Source: Oscillospiraceae bacterium
GTDB taxonomy: Bacteria; Bacillota; Clostridia; Oscillospirales; Oscillospiraceae
Direction of reading: 5' to 3'
Assembly: GCA_022799035.1 (NCBI GenBank)
Contig: JAAWNQ010000012.1
Location: forward strand, 1 to 57,557
Length of the DNA: 57,557 nucleotides
In this document: in pieces, positions 1 to 9,709 of the stretch
Layout of the letters: each line of letters opens with the position of its first letter
How positions within the stretch are numbered: the stretch's first letter is position 1
Translations under genes and position numbers: made by a program
Notes under the pieces: generated by a model
The model's input: the letters and a program-made list of their open reading frames with translations, nothing else
Told to the model about the DNA's origin: nothing
The model's database searches: none

Positions 1-711
1 CGCTACGGCCTGGAGGAGCTGCGGGTCACCGCCTCAGGAGGGCGGGAGATGTCCCTCACCGACGTGGGGGGCGGCCGCTACACCTTCCGGATGCCCGCCG
101 CCGATGTGGAGGTCACCGCCACCTTCCACTGGACGGGCCTGACCCACATCCCCATGCACTTCTCCGACGTCACCGAGTCCGACTGGTACCACAGCGCGGT
201 CCACTACGTCTATGAAAACGGCATGATGACCGGCACCACCGACACCGTCTTCGCCCCGGATATGGACACCTCCCGGGGTATGATCGTCACCATCCTCCAC
301 CGCCTGGAGGGAACTCCCGAGGCCGCCGTATCCAGCTTCCCCGACGTGGCCCGGGAGGAATACTACGCCAAAGCGGTGGACTGGGCCTATGAAAATAAGG
401 TGGTCAGCGGCTACGGCGGCAACGAGTCGGGCACCTTCGGCCCCAAGAATCCCATCACCCGGGAGCAGCTGGCCTCCATCCTCTACCGCTATGCCGAGAA
501 AAAGGGCATGGACGTGACCATCCGGGGGGATCTGAGCGGCTTTGCCGACCGGGACGCCATCTCCGACTACGCCAGGGACAGCGTGGCCTGGGCGGTGGGG
601 GTGGGGCTCATCTCCGGCATGGGGGACGGCACCATCAGCCCCGCCGGCACCGCCACCCGCTCCCAGGTAGCCACCATCCTGACCCGCTACTGCCAGAACA
701 TTATGGAGTAA
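1..711 (+). CDS. S-layer homology domain protein, C-terminal part
   Basis: The frame is open from the first base, so the gene begins left of the window. The first ~45 visible residues end in a motif like YTFRMPAADVEVTATF, typical of the closing strand of a bacterial surface repeat. Three SLH domains follow, at about residues 55-110, 115-170 and 175-232, each with an FxDV or FADR start and an ITREQ-like ending. SLH triplets bind pyruvylated secondary cell-wall polymer, so this is the wall-anchoring end of a secreted protein. The N-terminal function is not visible. A strong terminator follows. Confidence 0.9.
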   Translation, partial: RYGLEELRVTASGGREMSLTDVGGGRYTFRMPAADVEVTATFHWTGLTHIPMHFSDVTESDWYHSAVHYVYENGMMTGTTDTVFAPDMDTSRGMIVTILHRLEGTPEAAVSSFPDVAREEYYAKAVDWAYENKVVSGYGGNESGTFGPKNPITREQLASILYRYAEKKGMDVTIRGDLSGFADRDAISDYARDSVAWAVGVGLISGMGDGTISPAGTATRSQVATILTRYCQNIME

Positions 712-756
712 AAAAGAGAAGGTCAAAACAGGGGAGGAGCCCCCTGAAAGGAAAAA

Positions 757-796
757 CCCCGGGACCGGTTTTGAATACCGGTCCCGGGGATTTTTT
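757..796 (+). terminator. Rho-independent terminator of the SLH gene
   Basis: Perfect 13-bp GC-rich stem (757-769 with 777-789), 7-nt loop, then a run of six T. A run of A precedes the stem, so it could work on both strands. Confidence 0.9.
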
Positions 797-887
797 CCTT
801 TGGGGGAAAACGAAGGATTTTTGTCGAAAAATCATCCCGGGGATTTGCTAAAACGAACCCCTCATTCCTTTGATGTTTTTCAAGAAA

Positions 888-932
888 AATAGTTACAAAG
901 CGGTTATACGCTGTAACCGCTTTGTAACTATT
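888..932 (-). terminator. Hairpin, probable terminator of the malic enzyme operon
   Basis: Perfect 19-bp inverted repeat (888-906 with 914-932) built on AGTTACAAAGCGGTTA, extendable by a U-G and a U-A pair. On the minus strand it is followed by a T run, which fits termination downstream of the gene ending at 968. It is more AT-rich than other local terminators, so a small repeat element is an alternative. Confidence 0.65.
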
Positions 933-967
933 AAAAAGAGGGGGAAAATTGTGAAGTGAGAGAGGGA

Positions 968-2140
968 TCAGATCTGGGCCACCCCGGAGTCCCGGGCGGC
1001 CTTTGCCACCGCCGCGGCCACCGCGTCCTTCACCCGGGGGTCGAAGGCGGCGGGGAGGATGTACTCGGCGTTCAGCTCCCCGTCGCTGACCAGACCGGCG
1101 ATGGCGTAGGCGGCGGCGATCTTCATCCGGTCGTTGATATCCCTGGCCCGCACGTCCAGGGCACCCCGGAAGATACCGGGGAAGCAGAGGACGTTGTTGA
1201 CCTGGTTGGGGAAATCGCTTCTGCCCGTAGAGACCACGGCGGCTCCCGCGGCCTTGGCCTCGGCGGGGAAGATCTCGGGGGTGGGGTTGGCGCAGGCGAA
1301 GATCACGGGATCCCTGGCCATGGTCTTCACCATCTCCCCGGTGAGGGTGCCGGGGGCGGAGACCCCGATGAACACGTCGGCCCCCTTGATGACGTCGGCC
1401 AGGGAGCCCTTCTCCCGGTTGAAGTTGGTGATCCTGGCCATCTCCTCCTTGATGGGGTTCAGGCCCTCCCGGCCCTCATAGATGGCCCCCTGGCGGTCGG
1501 TCATGATGACATTTTTCAGGCCCATGGACATGAGCAGCCTGATGATGGCGATGCCGGCGGCCCCGGCGCCGGAGGTGACGATCTTTACCTCCTCCAGCTT
1601 TTTGCCCACCAGCTTCAGGGCGTTGATGACCCCGGCCAGGGTGATGACGGCGGTGCCGTGCTGGTCGTCGTGGAAGATGGGGATGTCGCAGCACTCCTTG
1701 AGCCGCTTTTCGATCTCAAAGCACCGGGGGGCGGAGATGTCCTCCAGGTTCACCCCGCCGAAGGAGCCGGCCAGAAGGCGGACGACCTCTACGATCTCGT
1801 CCACGCTCTTGCTGCGGACACACAGGGGGATGGCGTCCACCCCGCCGAAGGCCTTGAAGAGGACGCATTTGCCCTCCATGACAGGCATACCCGCCTCGGG
1901 GCCGATGTCCCCCAGGCCCAGGACGGCGGTGCCGTCGGTGACCACCGCCACCGTGTTCCAGCGGCGGGTGAGCTCGAAGGACTTGTTTACGTCCTTTTGA
2001 ATTTCCAGGCAGGGGGCGGCCACGCCGGGGGTGTAGGCCAGGGCCAGAGCCTCCTTGGAGTCCACCGCCGCCCGGGGGGTCACCTCCAGCTTGCCCTTGA
2101 GTTCATAATGCAGGTTCAGGGATTCTTGTCCGTGGTCCAT
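968..2140 (-). CDS. Malic enzyme (oxaloacetate-decarboxylating malate dehydrogenase)
   Basis: 390 residues, matching the short single-domain bacterial malic enzymes. It converts malate to pyruvate and CO2 with reduction of NAD(P)+, in the cytoplasm. The N-terminal malic domain carries the YTPGVAAPC and GLGDIGP blocks. It is followed by HDDQHGTAV and an NAD-binding domain with a GAGAAG glycine motif near residue 170. Last gene of a four-gene minus-strand cluster, 43 bp after fumarase. Fumarate made by the upstream lyases can be hydrated to malate and oxidised here. Cofactor preference (NAD or NADP) cannot be told by eye. Confidence 0.93.
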   Translation of the reverse strand: MDHGQESLNLHYELKGKLEVTPRAAVDSKEALALAYTPGVAAPCLEIQKDVNKSFELTRRWNTVAVVTDGTAVLGLGDIGPEAGMPVMEGKCVLFKAFGGVDAIPLCVRSKSVDEIVEVVRLLAGSFGGVNLEDISAPRCFEIEKRLKECCDIPIFHDDQHGTAVITLAGVINALKLVGKKLEEVKIVTSGAGAAGIAIIRLLMSMGLKNVIMTDRQGAIYEGREGLNPIKEEMARITNFNREKGSLADVIKGADVFIGVSAPGTLTGEMVKTMARDPVIFACANPTPEIFPAEAKAAGAAVVSTGRSDFPNQVNNVLCFPGIFRGALDVRARDINDRMKIAAAYAIAGLVSDGELNAEYILPAAFDPRVKDAVAAAVAKAARDSGVAQI

Positions 2141-2183
2141 GGGACATATCTCCTTCTATGGTGATTGAATTGGATGTACGGTT

Positions 2184-3551
2184 TTATACCATCTCCTCGG
2201 GATGGAAGACCCGGTCAAAGTCCTCCGGGGTGAGGAAGCCCAGGCGGAGACAGGACTGGCGCAGGGAGATGTTCTCCCGGTAGGCCAACTGGGCAACCTT
2301 GGCGCAGTTCTCGTAGCCGATATAGGGGCTGAGGGCGGTGACCAGCATGAGGGAATTGTGGAGATTTTCTCGGCACCGCTCCCGGTTGGCCATAAAGCCG
2401 GAGGCGCAGTGGCGGTCGAAGGAATCCATGCAGTCCCCCAGGAGCCGGACCGACTGGAGAAAGTTGTGGATGATAACGGGCATGAACACGTTGAGCTCAA
2501 AGTTGCCCTGGCTGGCGGCGAAGCCCAGGGCGGCGTCGTTGCCCATGACCTGGACGCAGACCATGGTCACCGCCTCGCATTGGGTGGGGTTTACCTTTCC
2601 CGGCATGATGGAGGAGCCGGGCTCGTTGGCGGGGATCCGGATCTCCCCCAGGCCGCAGCGGGGACCGCTGGAGAGCCAGCGCACGTCGTTGGCGAGCTTC
2701 ATCAGGTCGGTGGCGAGAGCCTTCAAAGCCCCGTGGGCAAAAACCAGCTCGTCCTTGCTGGTGAGGGCGTGGAATTTGTTGGGGGCGGTGGTGAAGCTCC
2801 TGCCGGTGAGAAGGCTGACCTGGCGGGCCACCTCCACATCAAAGCCCTTGGGGGCGTTGAGGCCGGTGCCTACGGCGGTCCCGCCCAAGGCCAGGACGGA
2901 CAGGTGGGGGATGGCGGCGCAGAGCAGCTCCCGGTCCTTCTCCAGGGAGGCGCGCCAGCCGCTGATCTCCTGGCCCAGGGTGATGGGCACCGCGTCCTGG
3001 AGGTGGGTGCGGCCCGTTTTCACCACGTCGCCGTTCTCCTCCTCCAGCCGCCGCAGGGTGTGGATCAGGCGGTCCAGGGCGGGGAACAGGTCCTCCTCCA
3101 GGGCCAGCACCGCGGCGATATGCATGGCGGTGGGAAAGGTGTCGTTGGAGGACTGGGACATGTTCACATGGTCGTTGGGGTGGAGCAGCTCCTCCCCGGC
3201 CAGCTGGTTGCCCCGGCGGGCCACCACCTCATTCACGTTCATGTTGGTCTGGGTGCCGGAGCCGGTCTGCCAGACCGCCAGGGGAAAGTGGAGGTCCAAC
3301 TCTCCCGAGATGACCTCGTCACAGGCCGCGGAGATGGCGGCGAACCGCCGGTGGTCCAGGGTCCCCAGAAGATGGTTGGTCTGGGCGGCGGCCTTTTTCA
3401 GAAGGCCGAAGGCATGGATGACCCCCAGGGGGATCTTCTCGGTGCCGATGGGAAAGTTTTCGTAGCTGCGCTGGGTCTGGGCCCCCCAGAGACGGTCCGC
3501 GGGGACCTGGATCTGACCCATGGAGTCGTGCTCGAGACGGGTATCGTTCAA
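2184..3551 (-). CDS. fumC: Class II fumarate hydratase
   Basis: 455 residues, normal length for class II fumarase. It interconverts fumarate and malate. The substrate-binding block QTGSGTQTNMNVNEV lies at about 95-109, SSNDTFPT at 134-141, THLQDAVP at 182-189, and the signature loop GSSIMPGKVNP at 312-322. All expected catalytic elements are intact, unlike the paralogue at 5198-6625. It sits between the carrier gene and malic enzyme, consistent with a fumarate-malate-pyruvate route. Confidence 0.96.
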   Translation of the reverse strand: MNDTRLEHDSMGQIQVPADRLWGAQTQRSYENFPIGTEKIPLGVIHAFGLLKKAAAQTNHLLGTLDHRRFAAISAACDEVISGELDLHFPLAVWQTGSGTQTNMNVNEVVARRGNQLAGEELLHPNDHVNMSQSSNDTFPTAMHIAAVLALEEDLFPALDRLIHTLRRLEEENGDVVKTGRTHLQDAVPITLGQEISGWRASLEKDRELLCAAIPHLSVLALGGTAVGTGLNAPKGFDVEVARQVSLLTGRSFTTAPNKFHALTSKDELVFAHGALKALATDLMKLANDVRWLSSGPRCGLGEIRIPANEPGSSIMPGKVNPTQCEAVTMVCVQVMGNDAALGFAASQGNFELNVFMPVIIHNFLQSVRLLGDCMDSFDRHCASGFMANRERCRENLHNSLMLVTALSPYIGYENCAKVAQLAYRENISLRQSCLRLGFLTPEDFDRVFHPEEMV

Positions 3552-3690
3552 GGTTAGAACACCCCCTAAAAACGGGTTTTGACAAGGACTGACTCTATTT
3601 TACACGAGTTGGCATAAAAAGTAAAATGGAATTGCGGGCGGGGGAAAACTTTTTTGGGGCAGGCCGCCCTGGGGGGGTCCAAGGGGAGGC

Positions 3691-5100
3691 TCAGAAGGGG
3701 CCGTAGCCGATCTGGACGGCCACCACCAGCAGGACGCAGCAGGTGACGGTGAGGATGAGGAACAGGGGAAGGAACCACTTGACCCACTTGCTGTAGGGGA
3801 TGCTGGTGCCGGCCAGGATGGCCAGGAGGGAGCCCACGGTGGGCCAGATGAAGTTGGAAAGGCCGTCGCCGAACTGGGAGGCCAGGCAGCAGACCTGGCG
3901 GGAGATGCCGGCCATATCCGACAGGGGGATCATGATGGGCATGGTGATGGCGGCCTGTCCCGAGCCGGAGGGGATGAAGAAGTTGATGATGGTCTGGAGG
4001 ATAAAGATGCCCACCGCCGCCAGCCAGCTGGGAAGGATACGGACCACGAAGGACAGGGCATAGATGATGGTGTCGGTGATGAGGATCTGGTCCATGATGT
4101 AGAGCACCGACCGGGCGAAGACCATGACGGCGGCGGCCATGAACATGGACTTCATGCCGTCGGACATGAGCTGGCAGATCTCGTTCAGGCCCTTGCCCAT
4201 GATGAGGGCGCAGAGGATGCCGATGGCGGCAAAGCAGGCCGAGAGCTGGGGATAGCTGAAGTCCTTTTGCAGACAGCCGTAGATCATGTAGATAAAGATG
4301 GCGACAAAGGCCAGTCCCGCCAGGATGAGACGGGGGGTAAACTGGAGGCCGCTGTTTTCGTCCACGGCCTGGTAGGGCATGTCCACGTCAGCCAGGACGG
4401 ACTTGCTGGGGTCGGCCTTCACCTTCTTGGCGTAGACCATGAGATAGATGAGGGAGGGGACCAGCAGGACCAGGGTGCATATGGCCCGGTAGCCCATGCC
4501 GGAGTAGAGGGGAAGCTGGGCGATGGGCTGGGCGATGCCGGTGAACCAGGGGTTTGCCAGGGCGGCGGTGAAGCCTACGGCGCAGGCCACCAGCACAAGA
4601 CCGGCCCCGGTCATCACGTCGTAGCCCAGGGCCAGGGCCAGGGGCACCACCATGGGGATGAAGACCACCGCCAGGTCATAGAGGCCGGTGAACCACATGA
4701 TGACGATGAAGACAGACATGAGGATCAGGCAGACGATGAGGAAGGGGACCTTTTTCAGCACCCCGGAGAGCTTGTAGATGGCGGTGTCCAGCAGCTTGAT
4801 CTCCTGGAGGACGTGGAAGCCGAAGCCCACGAAGAACATGAGGGACATGAGGCTGGCGGTGTTCACCACGCCGAAGTGGAAGGACTCGAAGAACATGGAT
4901 ACGCTGGTGTAGAGCTTGTCGATGACAGTATAGCTCTGGGGATCCACCCGGGTGATGCCGTCTACGGTCTCCCGGACGTACTGGCCGCTGGGGATAAAGT
5001 TGCCCAGGACGGCGATGACCAGAAGGATCAGGATGAGGGCGAAAAAGGGATGCCGTTCTTTGCTTTTCTTGGGTTCCAGGGCGGGATTCATAGTAGCCAT
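3691..5100 (-). CDS. YfcC/DcuC-superfamily membrane transporter
   Basis: 469 residues with about 11-12 hydrophobic segments and a short basic N-terminus. The segment layout and motifs such as GFTAALANPWFTGIAQPIAQ and the late SGSGQAAITMPIM fit the YfcC branch of the C4-dicarboxylate anaerobic carrier superfamily. Family members are annotated both as dicarboxylate and as basic amino-acid carriers. Lying between an aspartase/fumarase-like lyase and fumarase, this one most plausibly imports or exchanges a C4-dicarboxylate or aspartate. That substrate is inferred from neighbours. 139 bp separates its stop from the fumC start. Confidence 0.82.
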   Translation of the reverse strand: MATMNPALEPKKSKERHPFFALILILLVIAVLGNFIPSGQYVRETVDGITRVDPQSYTVIDKLYTSVSMFFESFHFGVVNTASLMSLMFFVGFGFHVLQEIKLLDTAIYKLSGVLKKVPFLIVCLILMSVFIVIMWFTGLYDLAVVFIPMVVPLALALGYDVMTGAGLVLVACAVGFTAALANPWFTGIAQPIAQLPLYSGMGYRAICTLVLLVPSLIYLMVYAKKVKADPSKSVLADVDMPYQAVDENSGLQFTPRLILAGLAFVAIFIYMIYGCLQKDFSYPQLSACFAAIGILCALIMGKGLNEICQLMSDGMKSMFMAAAVMVFARSVLYIMDQILITDTIIYALSFVVRILPSWLAAVGIFILQTIINFFIPSGSGQAAITMPIMIPLSDMAGISRQVCCLASQFGDGLSNFIWPTVGSLLAILAGTSIPYSKWVKWFLPLFLILTVTCCVLLVVAVQIGYGPF

Positions 5101-5197
5101 GATGTACCTCCTATTTTCTCTGCTGTATGGTTTGGGGTGAAATGAGACGTAAGGATCGGTTTTGCTTTCATCTCCCTTCCCTGCCGGACGGAGGACG

Positions 5198-6625
5198 TCA
5201 ATAGCGGTCCTGCCGGGCCGACCTGCTCATAAGCTGACTGCTCTTTTCCACATCCGTCAGGGTGAGGGGGTCGAAGATCTCATAGGCCTGCTCCCGGTCC
5301 ATGAGACCAAGCTGCACCACCGCGTCCTTGACGGGGATGTCGTGTTCTGAGGCGTAGCGGGCCACCTGGGTGGCGTTTTTATAGCCGAAGAGGGCGGAGG
5401 CGGCGCTTGCCATGCCCAGGGATTTTTCCGCCTTCTGCCGGTTGAGGGCCTCGTTGAGCTGGATGGTGGATACGCATTTTTCGGCGAAGGCATCCACGGC
5501 CCGGTAGACGTAGGAGGCCGCGTTGAGGGTGTTGACGGTGAAGACGGGATACCAGGGGGAGCAGTCCAGCTCCCCGGCCTCCACCGCCATGGTGACGCTG
5601 AGATCGCAGCCGCAGACCTGATAGCAGGCGATATTCACCAGCTCGGCCAGGGAGGGGTTCACCTTGCCGGGGAAGAAGGAGGAGCCGTTCTGGACGGGGG
5701 CGATGGCAATCTCGGCAAAGCCGGCCCGGGGGCCGCTGGACATGACCCGGATATCCCGGGCCATTTTGGACACGCCGGTGATGGCGGATTTCAGGGCGGC
5801 GGAGACCCGGAGGAAGTAGTCGGCGTACTGGCGGTCGTCAAAGGGACAGCGGGAGAAATGGGTCTCCACCCCCAGGACCTGGGAGAGGACCGGGTTGATC
5901 CGCTGGTGGAAGCCCTGGTAGGAGCCGAGGCCCGTGCCGATGACGGTGTAGCCTACGCTGTGCTCCAGGGATTCCTCCAGAAGGGGCTCCAGCAGCTCCA
6001 GCTGGCGCTGGAGGAAGGAGACGGAGGCGTCGTAGAACTGGCCGATGGAGATGGGGGAGGCATCCTGGAAGCAGGTGTGGGACACCTTTACCTGGTTCCG
6101 GTGCCGGTCGGCGATGTCCTGGTAGGCGGCCTTGAGCCTGGATAGGGCGGACATGACCTTTTTCAGCTCAAAATACAGGGCGAAGCGGGCGGCGGTGTAG
6201 GTGGTGTCGCAGGTGGACTGGCCCATATTCACGTGGGTGTTGGGCTGGATCTGGGAGAAGCTCCGCTCGCCGCAGAGCAGTTCGTTGGCCCGGCAGGCGA
6301 TGACCTCGTTGAAATTCATGTGGATAGGGGCGAAGTCGTTGCCGCTGAGCATATCCAGGACCAGGTGGCCGTCCAGCTCTCCCTCCATGACCTCGTCGCA
6401 GGCCAGGGAGATGGACTGACACATGTCCGGGGGGAGAAGTCCCAGGTCCCGGTTGACTATGGCGCAGGCCTTTTTGATGGCGCCCATGGAGAATGTGAAG
6501 CTGGGAAAGCGGGCGATGGTCTCCTTTGACGGGGTGAACAGCATGAGAGTGCGCAGGGTCTGGACGCCGTAGTACACATCGTCGGGGATGTTGAGCTCGC
6601 CCAAAAGGTCGCTGTCTTTACGCAT
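5198..6625 (-). CDS. Aspartase/fumarase superfamily lyase, divergent
   Basis: 475 residues, first gene of the minus-strand C4 operon. The superfamily loop GSSFFPGKVNPSLAE is present near residue 320, so the base-catalysed beta-elimination fold is clear. The block that is GSGTQTNMNVNEV in fumarase reads SGNDFAPIHMNFNEV here. The SSNDTFPT block reads QSTCDTTYT at 136-144. Aspartate ammonia-lyase is the usual database-style name for such proteins, but the changed substrate loops leave the substrate open. Position upstream of a carrier and fumarase suggests it delivers fumarate. A promoter and LysR-type dyad lie just upstream. Confidence 0.8.
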   Translation of the reverse strand: MRKDSDLLGELNIPDDVYYGVQTLRTLMLFTPSKETIARFPSFTFSMGAIKKACAIVNRDLGLLPPDMCQSISLACDEVMEGELDGHLVLDMLSGNDFAPIHMNFNEVIACRANELLCGERSFSQIQPNTHVNMGQSTCDTTYTAARFALYFELKKVMSALSRLKAAYQDIADRHRNQVKVSHTCFQDASPISIGQFYDASVSFLQRQLELLEPLLEESLEHSVGYTVIGTGLGSYQGFHQRINPVLSQVLGVETHFSRCPFDDRQYADYFLRVSAALKSAITGVSKMARDIRVMSSGPRAGFAEIAIAPVQNGSSFFPGKVNPSLAELVNIACYQVCGCDLSVTMAVEAGELDCSPWYPVFTVNTLNAASYVYRAVDAFAEKCVSTIQLNEALNRQKAEKSLGMASAASALFGYKNATQVARYASEHDIPVKDAVVQLGLMDREQAYEIFDPLTLTDVEKSSQLMSRSARQDRY

Positions 6626-6684
6626 GGAGGCTCCTCCTTCTCTGGTTATCCGGCCCTGAGGCCGGAAGAAATAGGGTTGCTTAT

Positions 6685-6713
6685 ATCTTAAACGGAAGAA
6701 AAGCTAAAGTAAA
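6685..6713 (-). promoter_or_regulatory. Sigma-70-type promoter of the lyase-carrier-fumC-malic enzyme operon
   Basis: On the minus strand TTTACT (6708-6713) and TAAGAT (6685-6690) are separated by 17 bp, about 60 bp before the lyase start. Confidence 0.55.
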
Positions 6714-6730
6714 ATACTAAAAAATCCGAA

Positions 6731-6755
6731 AATCAATAGTTTTTATCTATGGATT
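6731..6755. promoter_or_regulatory. Candidate LysR-family operator
   Basis: Interrupted dyad AATC-A-ATAG-N7-CTAT-G-GATT centred between the divergent lyase operon and the LysR gene, roughly 110 bp from each start codon. It sits upstream of both predicted promoters, where LysR regulators usually bind. Confidence 0.45.
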
Positions 6756-6810
6756 AGAAATATGGGGGGAAAATATGTGCAGAATCGACAAAAAGCGGGA
6801 GAAAACCGGG

Positions 6811-6839
6811 TTGCAAATGGGGGAAAAGGCGGATATAAT
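6811..6839 (+). promoter_or_regulatory. Promoter of the LysR gene
   Basis: TTGCAA (6811-6816), 17 bp, TATAAT (6834-6839), 26 bp before the start codon of the regulator. Confidence 0.6.
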
Positions 6840-6865
6840 GGCGGAAAAAGGGAGGGGGAGTTGAA

Positions 6866-7783
6866 ATGAACGAGCTGCGGCTCAACCAGCTTCGATATTT
6901 TTGTGAGGTATGCGACACGGGGAGCGTTACAAGGGCGGCCAACAATCTGCACATTACCCAGCCCTCCATCTCCGCCGCCATCAAGGCGTTGGAGAGCGCC
7001 TATGCCCTGAGCCTGTTTTACCGGGAGAGGAACAGGCTGAGCCTGACCAAGGAGGGGGCCTTCCTCTACGAGCGGGCGAAAAGCCTGCTGGAGCAGGTGG
7101 ACGACCTGGACGGAAAGCTGAGGGGCCTGGGGGAGCAGAGGCATCCCATCCGGATCGGGGTGTCCCCCATGATCAGTACGTTTCTGTTTTTGCCTATCTT
7201 CAACCAGTTCCACCGCCGGCACCCGGAGATCGCTTTGGAGATGTACGAGTATGGGTCTATTGAGTCCATCCGGCAGCTCCAGAACCACCAGATCGACATG
7301 GCTATCATTATTGAGAGCAGTCAGGCGGCGGGGGAATTTATCTGGCAGGGGCTGATGGAGACCTCTCTGCTGTTCTGCGTCAGCCGGGACCATAAGCTGG
7401 CCGGGGCCAGGAAGGTCCGGGTGGAGGAGCTGGAGGGGGAGAGGCTCATCATGATGCGGGCCACCTCCTATCAGATCGGGACTCTGGTGAACCAGCGGTT
7501 CGCCGAGGCGGGGATCACCCCCAATATTTTGCTCCAGAGCAATCAGATCACCCTGATCCGGCGGTACATCCAAACCTATAACGCGGGGGCCTTTCTCATG
7601 GAGGCTTTTATGAGGCAGTGCATGAAGGGGGATAGGGAGGTGGTGGGGATCCCCCTGGACCCGGCCATCCGGATCCCCATCGGGCTGATCCGGAACCATG
7701 GGGAGAAGCTGAGCCAGCAGGCCTCCGTCTTTTTGGAGTTTTTGGGGGAGACCGCCCGGGCGGGGCGGCTGATGGAGGGGTGA
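6866..7783 (+). CDS. LysR-family transcriptional regulator
   Basis: 305 residues, standard LysR length. Winged helix-turn-helix at about residues 5-62 ([20 protein letters not shown], then [13 protein letters not shown]), followed by a periplasmic-binding-protein-like effector domain starting near residue 90. The start follows GGGAGGGGGAG. Divergent from the C4-dicarboxylate operon and separated from it by a dyad, so it probably controls that operon in response to a C4 acid or amino acid. It could also affect pckA downstream, but a terminator separates them. Confidence 0.93.
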   Translation: MNELRLNQLRYFCEVCDTGSVTRAANNLHITQPSISAAIKALESAYALSLFYRERNRLSLTKEGAFLYERAKSLLEQVDDLDGKLRGLGEQRHPIRIGVSPMISTFLFLPIFNQFHRRHPEIALEMYEYGSIESIRQLQNHQIDMAIIIESSQAAGEFIWQGLMETSLLFCVSRDHKLAGARKVRVEELEGERLIMMRATSYQIGTLVNQRFAEAGITPNILLQSNQITLIRRYIQTYNAGAFLMEAFMRQCMKGDREVVGIPLDPAIRIPIGLIRNHGEKLSQQASVFLEFLGETARAGRLMEG

Positions 7784-7793
7784 GAGAGGGGGG

Positions 7794-7827
7794 ACCGCCC
7801 GGTCTGGGATGGGCCGGGCGGTTTTTT
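7794..7827 (+). terminator. Terminator after the LysR gene
   Basis: 9-bp stem ACCGCCCGG/CCGGGCGGT (7794-7802 with 7814-7822), with the T run continuing to 7827. Confidence 0.85.
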
Positions 7828-7869
7828 GACGCTCCGGGAAAGAATGTGAAAAAAAGAACAAAAAAGGGG

Positions 7870-7898
7870 TGGAAATGTGGGGCGGGGTGTGCTATACT
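7870..7898 (+). promoter_or_regulatory. Probable pckA promoter
   Basis: TGGAAA (7870-7875), 17 bp, TATACT (7893-7898). A second perfect TATAAT lies at 7899-7904. This leaves a leader of about 100 nt before the pckA start, in which I see no recognisable riboswitch. Confidence 0.5.
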
Positions 7899-8004
7899 TA
7901 TAATGGGCGGGGAGGTGGCTTTCCGCTCAAGGGACTCTGGTCCGTCCCAGACGGCGGGGGAAAGCGCCGCCTACATATGTAATTTTTATAAGGAGGAACT
8001 ACCT

Positions 8005-9609
8005 ATGGAAACCTATGGTCTGGAAAAGCTGGGCATCACCGGGATCGAGGAGATCGTTTACAACCCCACCTATGAGCAGCTGTTTGAGGCGGAGATGGAT
8101 CCCTCCCTCACCGGCTTCGACAAGGGCCAGGTCAGCGAGCTGGGGGCCGTCAACGTGATGACCGGCATCTATACCGGCCGCTCCCCCAAGGACAAGTTTA
8201 TCGTCATGGATGAGAACTCCAAGAATACCGTGTGGTGGACCAGCCCCGAGTACCCCAACGACAACCATCCCGCTTCTCCCGAGACCTGGAAGGCCGTGAA
8301 GGACATCGCCCTGAAGGAGCTCTCCGGCAAGAAGCTCTATGTGGTGGACGCCTTCTGCGGCGCCAACCACGATACCCGCATGGCCGTCCGCTTTATCGTG
8401 GAGGTGGCCTGGCAGGCCCACTTTATCAAGAATATGTTCATCCAGCCCACCGAGCAGGAGCTGAAGAATTTTGAGCCCGACTTCGTGGTCTATAATGCCT
8501 CCAAGGCCAAGGTGGAGAATTATAAGGAGCTGGGCCTCAACTCCGAGACCGCCGTTGTCTTCAACCTCACCTCCCGGGAGCAGGTCATCCTCAACACCTG
8601 GTACGGCGGCGAGATGAAGAAGGGCATGTTCTCCATGATGAACTACTTCCTGCCCCTGAAGGGCATCGCCTCCATGCACTGCTCGGCCAACACCGACATG
8701 AACGGGGAGAATACCGCCATCTTCTTCGGCCTCTCCGGCACGGGCAAGACCACCCTGTCCACCGACCCCAAGCGGCTGCTCATCGGCGACGACGAGCACG
8801 GCTGGGACGACGAGGGCGTCTTTAACTTCGAGGGCGGCTGCTATGCCAAGGTCATCAACCTGGATAAGGACTCCGAGCCCGACATCTACAACGCCATCCG
8901 CCGGGACGCCCTGCTGGAGAATGTGACCCTGGACGCAAGCGGCAAGATCGACTTCGCTGACAAGTCGGTGACCGAGAACACCCGGGTGAGCTATCCCATT
9001 GACCACATCGAGAAGATCGTCCGCCCCGTCTCCGCCGGCCCCGCCGCCAAGAACGTGATCTTCCTCTCCGCCGACGCCTTCGGCGTGCTGCCCCCGGTGA
9101 GCATCCTCACCCCCGAGCAGACCAAGTATTACTTCCTGTCCGGCTTCACCGCCAAGCTGGCGGGTACCGAGCGGGGCATCACCGAGCCCACCCCCACCTT
9201 CTCCGCCTGCTTCGGCCAGGCCTTCCTGGAGCTTCACCCCACCAAGTACGCCGAGGAGCTGGTGAAGAAGATGGAGAAGTCTGGGGCCAAGGCCTACCTG
9301 GTGAACACCGGCTGGAACGGCACCGGCAAGCGGATCTCCATCAAGGATACCCGGGGCATCATCGACGCCATCCTGGACGGTTCCATCGCCAAGGCGGAGA
9401 CCAAGACCATCCCCCACTTCAACTTTGCCGTGCCCACCGCTCTGCCCGGCGTGGATCCCGCCATCCTGGATCCCCGGGACACCTACGCCGACCCCGCCCA
9501 ATGGGAGGAGAAGGCCAAGGATCTGGCGGGCCGGTTTGTCAAGAACTTTGCCAAGTACACCACCAACGAGGCCGGCAAGGCCCTGGTGGAGGCTGGCCCC
9601 TCGGTGTAA
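8005..9609 (+). CDS. pckA: Phosphoenolpyruvate carboxykinase (ATP)
   Basis: 534 residues from the ATG at 8005, chosen because AAGGAGGAACT lies just upstream. A longer in-frame start at 7780 would add 75 residues unlike the family and would overlap the LysR terminator. The enzyme interconverts oxaloacetate plus ATP with PEP, CO2 and ADP. Visible motifs are the P-loop GLSGTGKT at 242-249, the metal site DDEHGWDD near 262, and the early GRSPKDKF block. In anaerobes it often works toward oxaloacetate, conserving ATP. Next to oxaloacetate decarboxylase, fumarase and malic enzyme, it belongs to an oxaloacetate node. Confidence 0.96.
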   Translation: METYGLEKLGITGIEEIVYNPTYEQLFEAEMDPSLTGFDKGQVSELGAVNVMTGIYTGRSPKDKFIVMDENSKNTVWWTSPEYPNDNHPASPETWKAVKDIALKELSGKKLYVVDAFCGANHDTRMAVRFIVEVAWQAHFIKNMFIQPTEQELKNFEPDFVVYNASKAKVENYKELGLNSETAVVFNLTSREQVILNTWYGGEMKKGMFSMMNYFLPLKGIASMHCSANTDMNGENTAIFFGLSGTGKTTLSTDPKRLLIGDDEHGWDDEGVFNFEGGCYAKVINLDKDSEPDIYNAIRRDALLENVTLDASGKIDFADKSVTENTRVSYPIDHIEKIVRPVSAGPAAKNVIFLSADAFGVLPPVSILTPEQTKYYFLSGFTAKLAGTERGITEPTPTFSACFGQAFLELHPTKYAEELVKKMEKSGAKAYLVNTGWNGTGKRISIKDTRGIIDAILDGSIAKAETKTIPHFNFAVPTALPGVDPAILDPRDTYADPAQWEEKAKDLAGRFVKNFAKYTTNEAGKALVEAGPSV

Positions 9610-9675
9610 CAAAGTCCGCTGCGCTTCGCTTCCGCCTGCGGCGAAAGCTGGGCTGCGCTCCCTTGTTCCACCTCT

Positions 9676-9709
9676 CCCCACACAGGCCGCCACAGCGGCC
9701 TGTGTGGGG
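9676..9709. repeat. Perfect 15-bp palindromic hairpin after pckA
   Basis: CCCCACACAGGCCGC and its exact reverse complement, 4-nt loop. No T run follows, so it is either an imperfect terminator or a dispersed palindromic repeat. The GC-rich stretch 9615-9675 before it has no gene. Confidence 0.6.

Noticed and set aside
956..2164. Long plus-strand frame opposite malic enzyme, and similar long frames opposite fumC, pckA, the PTS and LevR genes
   Set aside because: They are antisense frames of well-recognised genes in GC-rich DNA, with Gly/His/Asp-rich nonsense translations.
7780..8004. N-terminal extension of PEP carboxykinase
   Set aside because: It would run over the LysR terminator and the predicted promoter, and the family begins at the ATG at 8005 with a good Shine-Dalgarno.
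7905..8004. Riboswitch in the pckA leader
   Set aside because: No recognisable aptamer core or terminator/antiterminator pair was found in the ~100-nt leader.
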